Shown: one piece after another, positions 1 through 8,619 of the stretch
Numbering within the stretch: position 1 is the first letter of the stretch
Layout: each line of letters opens with the position of its first letter
Source of the DNA: Roseomonas aerilata DSM 19363
GTDB taxonomy: Bacteria > Pseudomonadota > Alphaproteobacteria > Acetobacterales > Acetobacteraceae
Direction: 5' to 3'
Length of the DNA stretch: 64,000 bases
Assembly (NCBI RefSeq): GCF_000711725.1
Contig: NZ_JONP01000007.1
Location: forward strand, 124,001 to 188,000
Made by a program: the position numbers and the translations under genes
Notes under the pieces: model-generated
What the model saw: the letters and a program-made list of their open reading frames with translations, nothing else
Database searches by the model: none
What the model was told of the DNA's origin: nothing

Positions 1-174
1 GCGCGCATCGGGCCGCCCGGACCAGCCGAGGACCCGGCGCCCGACCTCGGTGGAGCTGTCGAGCAGGCGGCCGAGGGTCTCGCAGAGGGTGGCGGTGAAG
101 GGGGATCCGCGTTCGGTGCAGGCGCGGGCCTGGGCGGCGAAGGCCTCGCGAACGGCGGCTTCGGTGCTGGTCAT
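1..174 (-). CDS. DUF2332-family protein, N-terminal fragment (cut by window edge)
   Basis: The first 58 codons of a minus-strand gene run off the left edge in frame. The peptide starts MTSTEAAVREAFAAQA and contains TERGSPFTATLCETLGRLL, then GRRVLGW. That is the typical opening of DUF2332 proteins, which start with an AFxxQAxxC helix followed by GSPFTAxL. Function is unknown for this family. The start is the first ATG after the intergenic gap. The assignment comes from the remembered family pattern; the rest of the gene is outside the window. Confidence 0.65.
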   Translation of the reverse strand, partial: MTSTEAAVREAFAAQARACTERGSPFTATLCETLGRLLDSSTEVGRRVLGWSGRPDAR

Positions 175-211
175 GGGCCTGCTCCGGCCCCGCCTGCGGG
201 AGGGAGGCGCT

Positions 212-532
212 TCAGGAGGGGGATCCCTCGTCCACGCGCAGAATCTCGACAATAGGAGGCGAGAGCAGGATGTCGCTGAAGGCCCGCATCCAGTCCTCGC
301 CCTCCGCGCGGGAGGTCTGGGCGCCCCGGTGGCGCAGCCCTTCCAACTGGTCGAGGCTGGTCAACTCCGCCTCGAACTGGAGACCGGGGCCGCCCTGGCC
401 GCGGGTGAGGGGCACCAGCAGGCGCGCCTTGAGGCCGGCGGCACGGGTGGCCTCCACCTCGCGGCGGATGAAGTCCATCGCCTGCTGCCGGTTGGCGGGC
501 AGCACGTCGTAGGAAAACCGGGCGATGAACAT
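212..532 (-). CDS. Hypothetical 106-aa protein, possible ferredoxin-like (ABM-type) fold
   Basis: This is a 106-residue soluble protein starting MFIARFSYDVLPANR. It shows an alternating strand-helix pattern: a first beta strand, a helix about residues 14-33, a RLLVPLTRG strand, a helix about 58-68 and a last strand IVEILRVDE. The pattern resembles small dimeric alpha-beta barrel proteins, but I recognise no specific family or catalytic residue. No signal peptide or membrane segment is visible. It lies just downstream of the 56-aa frame at 599-769 and upstream of the DUF2332 gene, all on the minus strand, so the three may be co-transcribed. Confidence 0.6.
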   Translation of the reverse strand: MFIARFSYDVLPANRQQAMDFIRREVEATRAAGLKARLLVPLTRGQGGPGLQFEAELTSLDQLEGLRHRGAQTSRAEGEDWMRAFSDILLSPPIVEILRVDEGSPS

Positions 533-598
533 CGCGTGCCTCCTGGGCTGGGTCGCTTCGGGCCGGGGCGGCCGAGGGGTTAGATGCGGCGGGAAGGG

Positions 599-769
599 TC
601 AGCGGCCGCCTGGCCCGACGCCCGGCCCGCCTGGACGGGCGCCGTTCTGGCGGCGGGCGGCCATCTGGCGGCGGATGCTCTCGGCGAGGGCGCGCATTCG
701 CTCAAGCACCTTTCGGCCGCTTCCATCGGCAGGCGGGCGGCCCTTGCCGGCGCTGTCGGGCTTTGCCAC
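599..769 (-). CDS. Small 56-aa basic helical protein (hypothetical)
   Basis: A GTG-started minus-strand frame of 56 residues follows a good ribosome binding site (GGAGG, 5-6 nt before the GTG). The product starts VAKPDSAGKG, has a charged amphipathic helix (KVLERMRALAESIRRQMAAR) at about residues 20-39, and ends in a Gly/Pro-rich tail. Nearly all third codon positions are G or C, as expected of a real gene here. I do not recognise the family. It reads toward the 106-aa gene. The alternatives in the other frames are Arg/Pro-rich shadow peptides. Confidence 0.45.
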   Translation of the reverse strand: MAKPDSAGKGRPPADGSGRKVLERMRALAESIRRQMAARRQNGARPGGPGVGPGGR

Positions 770-986
770 GGCATCCCTCCGCGTGTTCCGATCGAGAGAA
801 CGCTGCGGCGGCGATAGGGGATGCCTTGCCGGTGGCCTTTATGAGGGGTGGGCATGGGGAGGCGGGCCCCTGGGGAGGAGGAATCGCCCTCGCTGCCGCG
901 AGCCGTGGTGGGGCGGTCGGGCCTTTCGCCCGCCTGAAGCCGCGGTCTATGCTTTGCCCAGAGAGAAACGATCCAGGAGAATGGCG

Positions 987-1961
987 ATGGGAAACATCCC
1001 GCGTCGGGGCTTGTTCGCGGCGGGCATGGTGCTGGCGGCGCCGCGTCTGGCGGTTGCGCAGGCGGGCCAGCAGCTGGCAATCGCCACGGGCACCACGGGG
1101 GGCGTCTACTACCCGCTGGGTGGCGCGCTCGCGAACCTCATCTCCCGCCAGATGCCAGGCATGTCCGCCACGGTGGAGGTGACGGGCGGGTCCGTCGGCA
1201 ACCTGCAGCTCCTCGGCGCAAACCGGGTGGGGCTGATCTTCACGCAGGTGGACGCCGCGGTGGACGCGATCCGCGGGAATGACCGCTTCCGCGGGCGGCC
1301 GGTGCCGGCGCGGGCGATCGCGGTGATCTACACCAACCGCATGCAGGCGGTGACGGTGGCGAGCACCGGCATCAAGTCGATCCCCGACATGAAGGGCAAG
1401 CGCGTCTCGACGGGCGCGCCGGGCTCGGCGACCGAGGTGATGGCGCTGCGGCTGATCGAGGCGGCGGGGCTCGACCCCGCGAAGGACTTCCGCGCGCGCG
1501 AGCGGCTCTCGCCGGCGGAATCGACGAATGCCGTAAAGGACGGGAAGCTCGACGCCTACTTCTTCGTGTCCGGCATTCCGACGAGCGCGATCACCGATCT
1601 CGGCGCGAGCCCGGGCGTGCAGATCCAGATGATCGACCACGACAACTACACCGCGAAGATCGTCGAGAAGTACGGGCCGGTCTATTTCAACGAGGTGATC
1701 CCCGCGAACACCTATCCGGGGCAGACGACCGATAACAAGCAAATGTCGGTGGCCAATGTGCTGGCGGTGCGCGAGGACATGCCGGCCGATATGGTGACGA
1801 GCCTGCTGAAGCTGACCTGGGAAGGGCGCGAGGACCTGGCGCGCACCCATGCGGAGGCGCGTAACTTCAAGCTGGAAGGACAGAAGACGGCGGCGGCGGG
1901 CATCCCGTGGCACCCGGCGGCGGAAGCCTATTGGCGCTCGGTCGGCGCGACGCTCGCCTGA
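987..1961 (+). CDS. TRAP transporter TAXI-family solute-binding protein
   Basis: Periplasmic receptor of a TRAP-TAXI secondary transporter. The 324-residue product has a Sec signal peptide ending near AVAQA (residue 26), then the TAXI signature IATGTTGGVYYPLGGAL (about 32-48). Later come GKRVSTGAPGSATE and AYFFVSG, both typical of the family. An AGGAGA box lies directly before an ATG at 981, which is too close for that codon but ideally spaced for the ATG at 987, so I chose 987. The stop overlaps the permease start by one base (TGATG), giving translational coupling. The ligand cannot be read from sequence; characterised TAXI proteins bind small organic acids such as glutamate. Confidence 0.9.
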   Translation: MGNIPRRGLFAAGMVLAAPRLAVAQAGQQLAIATGTTGGVYYPLGGALANLISRQMPGMSATVEVTGGSVGNLQLLGANRVGLIFTQVDAAVDAIRGNDRFRGRPVPARAIAVIYTNRMQAVTVASTGIKSIPDMKGKRVSTGAPGSATEVMALRLIEAAGLDPAKDFRARERLSPAESTNAVKDGKLDAYFFVSGIPTSAITDLGASPGVQIQMIDHDNYTAKIVEKYGPVYFNEVIPANTYPGQTTDNKQMSVANVLAVREDMPADMVTSLLKLTWEGREDLARTHAEARNFKLEGQKTAAAGIPWHPAAEAYWRSVGATLA

Positions 1962-4015
1962 TGCGCCGCGAGGAGGTGGCGGTACCCTCCGACGGGCCGG
2001 CAGGGGCGGCACCGGGGCTTGGCGCCGGGCTGCCCTTCGAGGTGGCGCCGGGATCGCTGGATGCCGCCACGACCGCCCGCGTCGAGGCGCTGATCGAGGA
2101 GGAGGAGGGCGCGCAGCACCGCTTCCGCGGCGTGCTCGCCTGGATCGGCACGGCGATGGCGCTGGCGATGAGCCTGTTCCATCTCTGGGCCGCCTGGGAC
2201 ATCGTGCCGACGACCACGCTGCGCTTCGTGCATGTGGGCTTCGCGCTGGCGATCGGCTTCTTCCTGTTCCCGGTCTCGAAGCGCTTCCGGCACCGCTTCA
2301 TGATCTGGGACGCGGCGCTGATCGCGGCCTCGCTCTACGTCATCTGGTATCTCGTCACGGGCGGGGACGACCTGCAGGACCGGGTGATCTTCCCGGAGCC
2401 GATGGACCTCGTCGTCGGCTGGCTGCTGGTTGGCCTCGTGCTGGAGGTGACGCGGCGCACGACGGGGCCGGTGATGCCCGTCGTCGCGATCGCCTTCATG
2501 GCCTATGCCTTCTTCGGCAACCACCTGCCCGCGCCCTGGACGCATCGGGGTTATGACTCCGAGCGGCTGATCCCGCATCTGGCGGTGGGGCTCGATGGGA
2601 TCTTCGGCACGGCCGTGGATGTCTCGGCGACGCTGATCATCCTTTTCACCATCTACGGCGCCATTCTTCAGTTGAGCGGCGCGGGAAAGTTCTTCGTGGA
2701 CTTCTCCTTCTCCGTCATGGGCGGGAAGGCGAGTTCGGCGGGGCGGACGGTGGTGCTGTCCTCCTTCCTGCTTGGCGGGCCCTCGGGATCGGGCGTGGCG
2801 ACCACCGTGACGCTCGGCACCGTGGCGTGGCCGATGATGAAGAAGGTGGGATACCGGGCGGCGGACGCGGGCGGGCTGCTGGCGGCCGGCGGGCTTGGCG
2901 CCATCATCTCGCCGCCCGTGCTGGGGGCGGCGGCCTTCCTCATCTCCGAGTACCTCAAGATCGGCTATCTCGACGTGCTGCGCATGGCGGTGGTGCCGAC
3001 CTGCCTCTACTACGCCTCGCTGCTCTTCATGGTGGAGCTGGACCAGCGGCGGCTGGGGGCGGCAGGCAAGGCGGTGGAGGTGCCCGCCGCCACGCCGGCC
3101 TGGGCGCTGGTGAAGAAGTACGGGTTCCACTTCTCCTCCCTCATCGCGATCATCGTCTTCATGGTGCTGGGCTACAGCTCCACGCTTGCGGTGCTCTACG
3201 CGATGGTCGTGGCCGTGGTGCTCTCCTTCCTGCGGCGCGACACGGCGCTGGTGCCGAAGAAGCTGATCGAGGCGCTGGCGATCGGCGCGGTGCAGTCCGT
3301 CGGCATCGCGGCCACCTGCGCCTGCGCGGGCATCATCGTCGGCGTGATCACGCTGACGGGGCTGGGCCTCAAGTTCTCGGACATCGCAATCCAGGCGGCG
3401 AACGGGTCGATCCTCGGCACGGCGCTGTTCACGGCGCTGATCGTCTGGATCATCGGCCTCGCGGTGCCGGTGACGGCGAGCTACATCATCTGCGCCGTCG
3501 TCGCGGCGCCCGCGCTGATGAAGCTCGGCGTGCCCGACTACGCCGCGCACATGTTCGTCTTCTATTACGCGGTGCTGAGCGAGGTTTCTCCGCCGACCGC
3601 GCTCTCGCCCTTCGCCGCCGCCGCGATCACGGGAGCGGGGCCCTATTCGACGACGCTGCAGGCGTGGAAGTACACGCTGCCCGCCTTCGTGCTGCCGTTC
3701 GTGTTCGTGACGGACCCGGAGGGCGTGGGGCTGCTGCTGTCGCTGACGCCGAGCATGACTTGGCTGGACGTGGCGTGGCAGGTCCTGCTCGCGACCCTTG
3801 GCCTCGCGGCGCTGGCGGCGGCTTGCCAGGGCTTCTTCCTGCGGGCGCTGAACCCGCTGGAGCGGGCGGGCTTCACGCTGGCGGGGCTGCTGCTGGTCTT
3901 CCCCGCGCTGCTGGAAGGGCTGGCGCCCTGGCTGCCGGCGCCGCACTGGATCGGCATGGCGCTAGCGGCGGGGCTGCTGGTGCTGCAGGGATGGGGGCGG
4001 CGGGCCCTGTCGTGA
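1961..4015 (+). CDS. TRAP transporter fused permease (4TM/12TM, TAXI-associated)
   Basis: This 684-residue inner-membrane protein fuses the small (DctQ-like) and large (DctM-like) TRAP permease subunits, the usual partner of TAXI receptors (TIGR02123-type). A soluble N-terminus of about 60 residues precedes a first group of membrane helices starting near LAWIGTAMALAMSLFHLW. The large domain carries GGPSGSGVATTVTLG and AGGLGAIISPPVLGAAAFL, characteristic of the TRAP-T large subunit, and later SEVSPPTALSPFAAAAITG. The start codon overlaps the receptor's stop. Transport would be driven by an ion gradient; the substrate is unknown. Confidence 0.9.
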   Translation: MRREEVAVPSDGPAGAAPGLGAGLPFEVAPGSLDAATTARVEALIEEEEGAQHRFRGVLAWIGTAMALAMSLFHLWAAWDIVPTTTLRFVHVGFALAIGFFLFPVSKRFRHRFMIWDAALIAASLYVIWYLVTGGDDLQDRVIFPEPMDLVVGWLLVGLVLEVTRRTTGPVMPVVAIAFMAYAFFGNHLPAPWTHRGYDSERLIPHLAVGLDGIFGTAVDVSATLIILFTIYGAILQLSGAGKFFVDFSFSVMGGKASSAGRTVVLSSFLLGGPSGSGVATTVTLGTVAWPMMKKVGYRAADAGGLLAAGGLGAIISPPVLGAAAFLISEYLKIGYLDVLRMAVVPTCLYYASLLFMVELDQRRLGAAGKAVEVPAATPAWALVKKYGFHFSSLIAIIVFMVLGYSSTLAVLYAMVVAVVLSFLRRDTALVPKKLIEALAIGAVQSVGIAATCACAGIIVGVITLTGLGLKFSDIAIQAANGSILGTALFTALIVWIIGLAVPVTASYIICAVVAAPALMKLGVPDYAAHMFVFYYAVLSEVSPPTALSPFAAAAITGAGPYSTTLQAWKYTLPAFVLPFVFVTDPEGVGLLLSLTPSMTWLDVAWQVLLATLGLAALAAACQGFFLRALNPLERAGFTLAGLLLVFPALLEGLAPWLPAPHWIGMALAAGLLVLQGWGRRALS

Positions 4016-4198
4016 GCGCGTCGGGCGCGCTCCGCCGGGCCGGGCTGGCCAGGGCGGGCGCGTCCGCCGGCACCGGGCGCCGCTTCCGCCGCCTTGCCCG
4101 GGACCCGGCCTCCGCTGCGTATCGCCCTCCGAAGCGGCGTCTTGTCTTTCGCCGCCATCTCGGCAATGCCGACGCCCCGATGGCCGAGGGGCAGGAAG

Positions 4199-5047
4199 AT
4201 GAAGGTCGTCCGCGATCTGGCGGAGTTGCAGGGGATACGGACGCTTCGGCGCGCGTCAGGGCGGCGCCTCGGCTTCGTTCCCACCATGGGGGCGCTGCAT
4301 CGCGGTCACCTGGAACTGGTGGCGGAGGCGCGCCGGCGGACGGACGAGGTGGCCGTCTCGATCTTCGTCAACCCGCTGCAGTTCGGCCCCGGCGAGGATC
4401 TGTCGCGCTACCCTCGCGACGAGGCCGGTGACCTCGCGAAGCTGCGCGGCGCGGGATGCGACCTTGTCTGGATGCCGCCGGTCGAGGCCATGTACCCGCC
4501 GGGCGCCGCGACGGTGATCGAGGTGGCCGGGCCCGCCGAGGGCTTCGAGGGCGCGGCGCGGCCCGGGCACTTCCGTGGCGTGGCGACCGTCTGCACGAAG
4601 CTTTTCCAGCAGACCGGCGCCGATGTGGCGGTGTTCGGGGAGAAGGACTGGCAGCAGCTTCAGGTCGTCCGCCGTGTGGTGGCGGACCTGGACATGGCCG
4701 TGGAGATCGTCGGCCATCCGACCGTGCGGGAGGCGGACGGGCTCGCCTGCTCCTCGCGCAATGTCCGGCTCTCGCCGGCGGAACGCGCCCTCGCGCCGCA
4801 GCTCGCGCAGGAGATGCGGGCGGCTGTCGAGCGCATGGCGGGTGGCGCGGCGCCCGGACCGGTTCTCGCGGCGGCCGGGGCACGGCTCGGCGCGGCCGGC
4901 TTCGCGCCCGAGTACATGGTGCTGGTGGAGCCGGAGACGCTGCGGCCCTGGCCGGTGGGCAGGGCCGGGGAGGCGAGGCTGCTTGCCGTCGCCCGGCTGG
5001 GGGACGTGCGCCTGCTCGACAACATGGCGGTCCGTTTGCCGGGCTGA
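4199..5047 (+). CDS. panC: Pantothenate synthetase
   Basis: ATP-dependent condensation of pantoate with beta-alanine to give pantothenate, the last step of vitamin B5 synthesis, in the cytosol. The 282-residue length is standard. FVPTMGALHRGHL (26-38) carries the HIGH-type nucleotide-binding motif, FVNPLQFGPGEDLSRYPRD holds the pantoate site, and GEKDWQQLQVVRR and SSRNVRLS (KMSKS-like region) follow. I start at ATG 4199 (MKVVRDL), preceded by AGGAAG; upstream in-frame codons give a low-complexity extension with no homology. No panB or panD is nearby. The 183-bp gap before it holds nothing I can recognise. Confidence 0.95.
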   Translation: MKVVRDLAELQGIRTLRRASGRRLGFVPTMGALHRGHLELVAEARRRTDEVAVSIFVNPLQFGPGEDLSRYPRDEAGDLAKLRGAGCDLVWMPPVEAMYPPGAATVIEVAGPAEGFEGAARPGHFRGVATVCTKLFQQTGADVAVFGEKDWQQLQVVRRVVADLDMAVEIVGHPTVREADGLACSSRNVRLSPAERALAPQLAQEMRAAVERMAGGAAPGPVLAAAGARLGAAGFAPEYMVLVEPETLRPWPVGRAGEARLLAVARLGDVRLLDNMAVRLPG

Positions 5048-5108
5048 GCGCCCGGCCTTGTGCATTGTCCCCCGCCCGCCGGGTGGTGCGGCGTGCCGGG
5101 GGTTTGCT

Positions 5109-5624
5109 CTATCGGCCCGCGGCGCCGAGGAAGTCGCCCTTGCCGATCCCCACGCCCTTGTGGCGCAGGATGTCGTAGGCGGTCGTGACGTGGAAGAAGA
5201 AGTTCGGCAGCGCGAAGCCGAGCACGTAGTCCGTGCCGCTGGCGAAGCGCCGCGCGTTGCTGCCGGAGCCGAGCACGATCTCGCGCCCCTCGGCGCCCTC
5301 GAACTGGGTGGCGGTGACGCTATCCAGGAAGTCGGTTGTCTTGCGGATGCGCAGCTGGAGTTCGTCGAAGGTGGTCTCCTCGTCGGGGAAGGCCGGCGGC
5401 GAGATGCCGGTGAGCCGGGCGGCCGTGAGCTTGGAGGTGTCGCTGGCCCGCTGCACCTGGCCGGCCAGCGTCAGCATGTCCGGCGCCAGCCGGGCCGCGA
5501 CGAGGAGGGAGGGATCCTCGCCCGTGCTCCGTGCATGCGCTTCGCCCTTCGCGAGCAGGGCCGACAGCACATCCAGATGGTAGCGGAAGACGGGGACGGA
5601 GATCCCGTAAAGGGAGAGGGACAT
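5109..5624 (-). CDS. DUF1993 family protein
   Basis: A 171-residue soluble protein starting MSLSLYGISVPVFRYHLDVL. This YxxSVPVFxxxLxxLxxLL opening, plus RLAPDMLTLAGQVQRASD and FLDSVTATQFEGAE, is typical of DUF1993, a helical DinB/YfiT-like fold. The FFFHVTTAYDILRHKGVGIGKGDFLG ending also fits and may carry the fold's metal-binding His. Biochemical role is unknown. It converges with panC, only 61 bp apart. The gap is GC-rich with no clear terminator. Confidence 0.8.
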   Translation of the reverse strand: MSLSLYGISVPVFRYHLDVLSALLAKGEAHARSTGEDPSLLVAARLAPDMLTLAGQVQRASDTSKLTAARLTGISPPAFPDEETTFDELQLRIRKTTDFLDSVTATQFEGAEGREIVLGSGSNARRFASGTDYVLGFALPNFFFHVTTAYDILRHKGVGIGKGDFLGAAGR

Positions 5625-5754
5625 GGAGGGCCTTGTCTCTGCGGGGCGACGCGCGCCGGGTTCGGAAGTGTCAAACGGCCCCAAGCGCGAGCGCAATGCC
5701 CTGCTCCTCCGCCAAGCGGCTGCCGGCCACGATCATCGCCGCGGGCAGCGACGG

Positions 5755-5843
5755 AACGTTGGGAAAGCCGCGACAGCCCGACAGCGATCGAAGGCCCTGC
5801 CTCGGCTGTTTGGAGCGGGTGGCGCCCTCCCCGGGGAGCCAGC
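5755..5843. repeat. Degenerate relative of the mosaic hairpin repeat (copy L)
   Basis: This stretch lies between two same-direction minus-strand genes. It contains GGAAAGCCGCGACAGCCCGA followed by a damaged GATCGAAGGCCCTGCCTCG, which aligns with the linker and fourth hairpin of the mosaic repeat (GAAGGTTCCGCGACAGCCCG then GATCCAAGGGCCTCAGG). It ends in CCTCCCCGGGGAGCCA, which also occurs in copies J and K. No hairpin is intact. Copies J, K and L are the only recognisable relatives outside convergent junctions. The remaining bases 5625-5754 hold nothing I can identify. Confidence 0.4.
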
Positions 5844-5844
5844 C

Positions 5845-6837
5845 CTAATCGACGGAGACACCGACTTCCTTGATCAGGCCGCGGTAGAGCTGGCGTTCCC
5901 CCGCGAGGAAGCGCGCGAAGTCGGCGGGCGGGCTGGCGACGACCTCGGCGCCGAAGTCGCGCAGCAGGCGTTGGCGGATGTCGGGGATTTCCAGCACGGC
6001 GCGCAGGTCGCCGGCGATGCGGTTCACCGTCTCCGCCGGCATGGCCTTCGGGCCGACCATGCCGAACCAGCCCATGGAGGAGAAACCGGGCACGGTTTCG
6101 GCGGCGGTCGGGATGTCTTCCAGCATGGGGAAGCGGTTGGGGGAGGTGACGCAGAGGGCCTTGAGGGCGCCGGCGCGCACCTGGGGCGTGATGACGGGGG
6201 TGCCGTCGATCACGAGGTCCACGCGGCCCATGATGGTGTCCTGCAGCGCGCCGGCGGTGGTGGAGTAGGGGACGTTGCCCATCTCCATGCCGAGCGCGGT
6301 CTTCAGCATCTCGATGCAGAAGCGGGGCAGGTTGGCAGGGCTGCTGGTGGCGAAGGTCATGCGGCCGCCGCGTTCCTTCGCGAGGGCGCGGAGCTCGGTG
6401 AGGTTGCTCGCGGGCAGGTCGGGGCGCGCGGCGAGGAGGAAGGGCGTGTTCATCAGCATCGAGACCGGCGCGAAGTCGCGGTCCGTGTTGAAGGGCACGT
6501 CGCGCATCAACCCCTCGTTCAGGACGAGGATGGAGGCCTGGGCGAGGAGGAGGGTGTTCCCGTCGGGCTCGGCGCGGGCGACGGTCTGGGCGGCGATGTT
6601 GCCGTTGGCGGCGGGCCGGTTCTCCACCACCACGGATTGCCGCCAGCGGACCGAGAGGGCCTCGCCCATCAGCCGGGCCGCGACGTCGGGGGCGCCGCCC
6701 GGCGGGGAGCCGACGACGAGGCGGATGGGGCGCGAGGCGAAGCCACCCCCGCCCTGGCCTTGAGCCCTGGCGATGCCCGGCAGGGCGAGGGCGGCGCTGC
6801 CCACGAGGAGGCTGCGGCGGTTCAGGCGGGGGCTCAT
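5845..6837 (-). CDS. Bug/TctC-family tripartite tricarboxylate receptor (last gene of catabolic operon)
   Basis: Periplasmic substrate-binding protein of the Bug family, 330 residues. It has a Sec-type signal (MSPRLNRRSLLVGSAALALPGIARAQ, shown here in two parts: MSPRLNRRSLLVGSA then ALALPGIARAQ), then RPIRLVVGSPPGGAPDVAARL, the usual Bug ligand loop, and VVENRPAANGNIAAQTVARA. Its ATG overlaps the stop of the FAD monooxygenase (ATGA), so it is translationally coupled. No TctA/TctB membrane subunits lie nearby, as is common for orphan Bug proteins. The likely ligand is the aromatic or carboxylate substrate of this operon (inference). Confidence 0.88.
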   Translation of the reverse strand: MSPRLNRRSLLVGSAALALPGIARAQGQGGGGFASRPIRLVVGSPPGGAPDVAARLMGEALSVRWRQSVVVENRPAANGNIAAQTVARAEPDGNTLLLAQASILVLNEGLMRDVPFNTDRDFAPVSMLMNTPFLLAARPDLPASNLTELRALAKERGGRMTFATSSPANLPRFCIEMLKTALGMEMGNVPYSTTAGALQDTIMGRVDLVIDGTPVITPQVRAGALKALCVTSPNRFPMLEDIPTAAETVPGFSSMGWFGMVGPKAMPAETVNRIAGDLRAVLEIPDIRQRLLRDFGAEVVASPPADFARFLAGERQLYRGLIKEVGVSVD

Positions 6838-8522
6838 GTGCGTTCCTCCAGGAATTCGTTGGCGCGGCTTTCTTGGACGCCCGTTTCTTGAATATTGGTC
6901 GCGAGGCCGCAGACGGTGCGGAGGAGGGCCTCCGGATCCGGGATGCGGCTGCCGCGCCAGGCGACGTACTGGTCGGGTCGGACGAGGGCGAGCGGGGCTT
7001 CGTAGAGAGCGGGCAGGCGCGCATCGCCGGGCGAGGCGACCGTCAGCGGGATGCCGAGGCGGGTGGCGGCGCGCCGCAGCGGATCGGCCGCGGCTTCGGC
7101 GGCGGGGTCGGTGACGAGGAGGGTGAAGCCGGGGCCGAACAGGTCGTAGAGGGAGCGGCCGTCGGCGAGCCAGAGATGCGGGGCGAGGCAGCCGGGGTGG
7201 GCGCTGGGCAGGTAGTCGCTCACCTGCGCCGCCGGCGGCGCGCTGCCGTCCGGCACGACCACGGGGGAGCCGGAGTAGTGGCTGCCGAGGACGACGCCGA
7301 GGGTGCGGAACTCGCGCGGCTTGTGCTCGAGGATGAGGGCCGCGGCTTCCGCGCGGGCCTCGGTGCCGCGCGCGCCCTCCTCCTCCAGCCCGTCACGCAG
7401 CAGGTCGGGCGCGAGAACGGCGTAGTTCGCGACGGCCTCCTCGATGACGCGGGCGTGGACGGGGCGGCGCTCGGCCTCGTAGCTGTCGAGCAGCGCCTCG
7501 CCGCCCCAGCCGCGGAGGCGCGCCGCGATCTTCCAGCCGAGGTCCACGCCGTCGGCGATGCCGAGATTCATGCCGTAGCCGCCGAAGGGCGGGTGCAGGT
7601 GGCAGGCGTCGCCCGCGAGGAAGACGCGGCCCGCGCGGTAGCGGTCGGCGAGCAGGCTGTGCGCGGCCCAGGTGTCGATCGTCAGGATCTCGGGCGAGAC
7701 GTCGCGGCCGAAGGCGGCGGCCATCAGCGCCTGGAGTTCCGGCTCCGTCGGGGCGGGCGCGTCCTTCGGGATGGGAAAGCCGAAATACCAGGTGTCGCCC
7801 GTGTCCATCGGGCCGGCGATGGCGGCGCTCTCGGGGTTCACCAGCCAGTACATGATGGAGCGGCCCTCGGCGAAGACCTCGCGGAGGGCGGGCGCACGGA
7901 TGACGAGGTTGATGTTCTGCGCGAAGGCGTGGCTGCCCTGCATGCGGATGCCGAGCGCGCCGCGCACGGTGCTGCGCGAGCCGTCGGCGCCGACGGCGTA
8001 GTCGGCGTGCACGCGCAGGCGCTCGCCGGTCTCGGTATCCGCGAGCTCGGCGGTGACGCCTTCTGTGGATTGGTCGAGGGATTCGAGCACGAGGCCGAAG
8101 CGCAGGGTGACGTCCGGCAGGGTTGCCGCGTGGTCCCGCAGCACCCCCTCCACCGTGTATTGCGGGATCCACTGCGCGTGCTCGGAGTAGAGGTCGTTCG
8201 CGCCGGGCGCGCCGTAGAAGGCGTTGCGGATCGTCGTGATCTCGCGGCCGAAGAGGCGCGTCTTGAAGATGATGTCGGTGGGGTAGTCGGGCGGCAGGGG
8301 GGAGGCGGCGCGAATGCGGCCGGCGAGGCCCCATCGGCGCATGTGCTCCATGGAACGCACGTTCGTCGTCTTGGCGCGCGGCTGCCGGGCGTGGCGCAGG
8401 TTGCGCTCGACGAGCAGCGTGCGGATGCCGCGCGTGCCGAGTTCCGTTGCCAGGGCGAGGCCGACGGGGCCGCCGCCGATCACCAGGACCTCGGTGCGGA
8501 GTGTTCTCTCCATCTCGGGCAT
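6834..8522 (-). CDS. FAD-dependent aromatic monooxygenase (PHBH/MhpA-like)
   Basis: A 562-residue group A flavoprotein hydroxylase. It has the Rossmann motif VLVIGGGPVGLALATELG (about 13-30), the DG motif ADYAVGADGSRSTVR (about 173-187) and the GD motif AGDACHLHPPFGGYGMN (303-319). The C-terminal thioredoxin-like region of about 160 residues is typical of MhpA/PheA-type phenol hydroxylases. It would use NAD(P)H and O2 to ortho-hydroxylate a phenolic acid. I chose ATG 8522, preceded by GGGGAGA at 6 nt. An upstream in-frame extension is low-complexity. Downstream it is coupled to the Bug gene; upstream lies the VOC dioxygenase, the expected next enzyme. Confidence 0.9.
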   Translation of the reverse strand: MPEMERTLRTEVLVIGGGPVGLALATELGTRGIRTLLVERNLRHARQPRAKTTNVRSMEHMRRWGLAGRIRAASPLPPDYPTDIIFKTRLFGREITTIRNAFYGAPGANDLYSEHAQWIPQYTVEGVLRDHAATLPDVTLRFGLVLESLDQSTEGVTAELADTETGERLRVHADYAVGADGSRSTVRGALGIRMQGSHAFAQNINLVIRAPALREVFAEGRSIMYWLVNPESAAIAGPMDTGDTWYFGFPIPKDAPAPTEPELQALMAAAFGRDVSPEILTIDTWAAHSLLADRYRAGRVFLAGDACHLHPPFGGYGMNLGIADGVDLGWKIAARLRGWGGEALLDSYEAERRPVHARVIEEAVANYAVLAPDLLRDGLEEEGARGTEARAEAAALILEHKPREFRTLGVVLGSHYSGSPVVVPDGSAPPAAQVSDYLPSAHPGCLAPHLWLADGRSLYDLFGPGFTLLVTDPAAEAAADPLRRAATRLGIPLTVASPGDARLPALYEAPLALVRPDQYVAWRGSRIPDPEALLRTVCGLATNIQETGVQESRANEFLEERT

Positions 8523-8619
8523 CCCTGTTCTCCCCTTTGCTTTCTTGGTCACTCGCGCAGTGTGCTCGGACGGGCATGCCGCACCGCGCGCGTGAGGGAC
8601 GCGCGGCGCGGCGCCGGGG

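Noticed and set aside
1928-3946. Long minus-strand frame opposite the TRAP permease
   Set aside because: Arg/His/Gln-rich shadow; the sense strand encodes a full membrane protein with family motifs.
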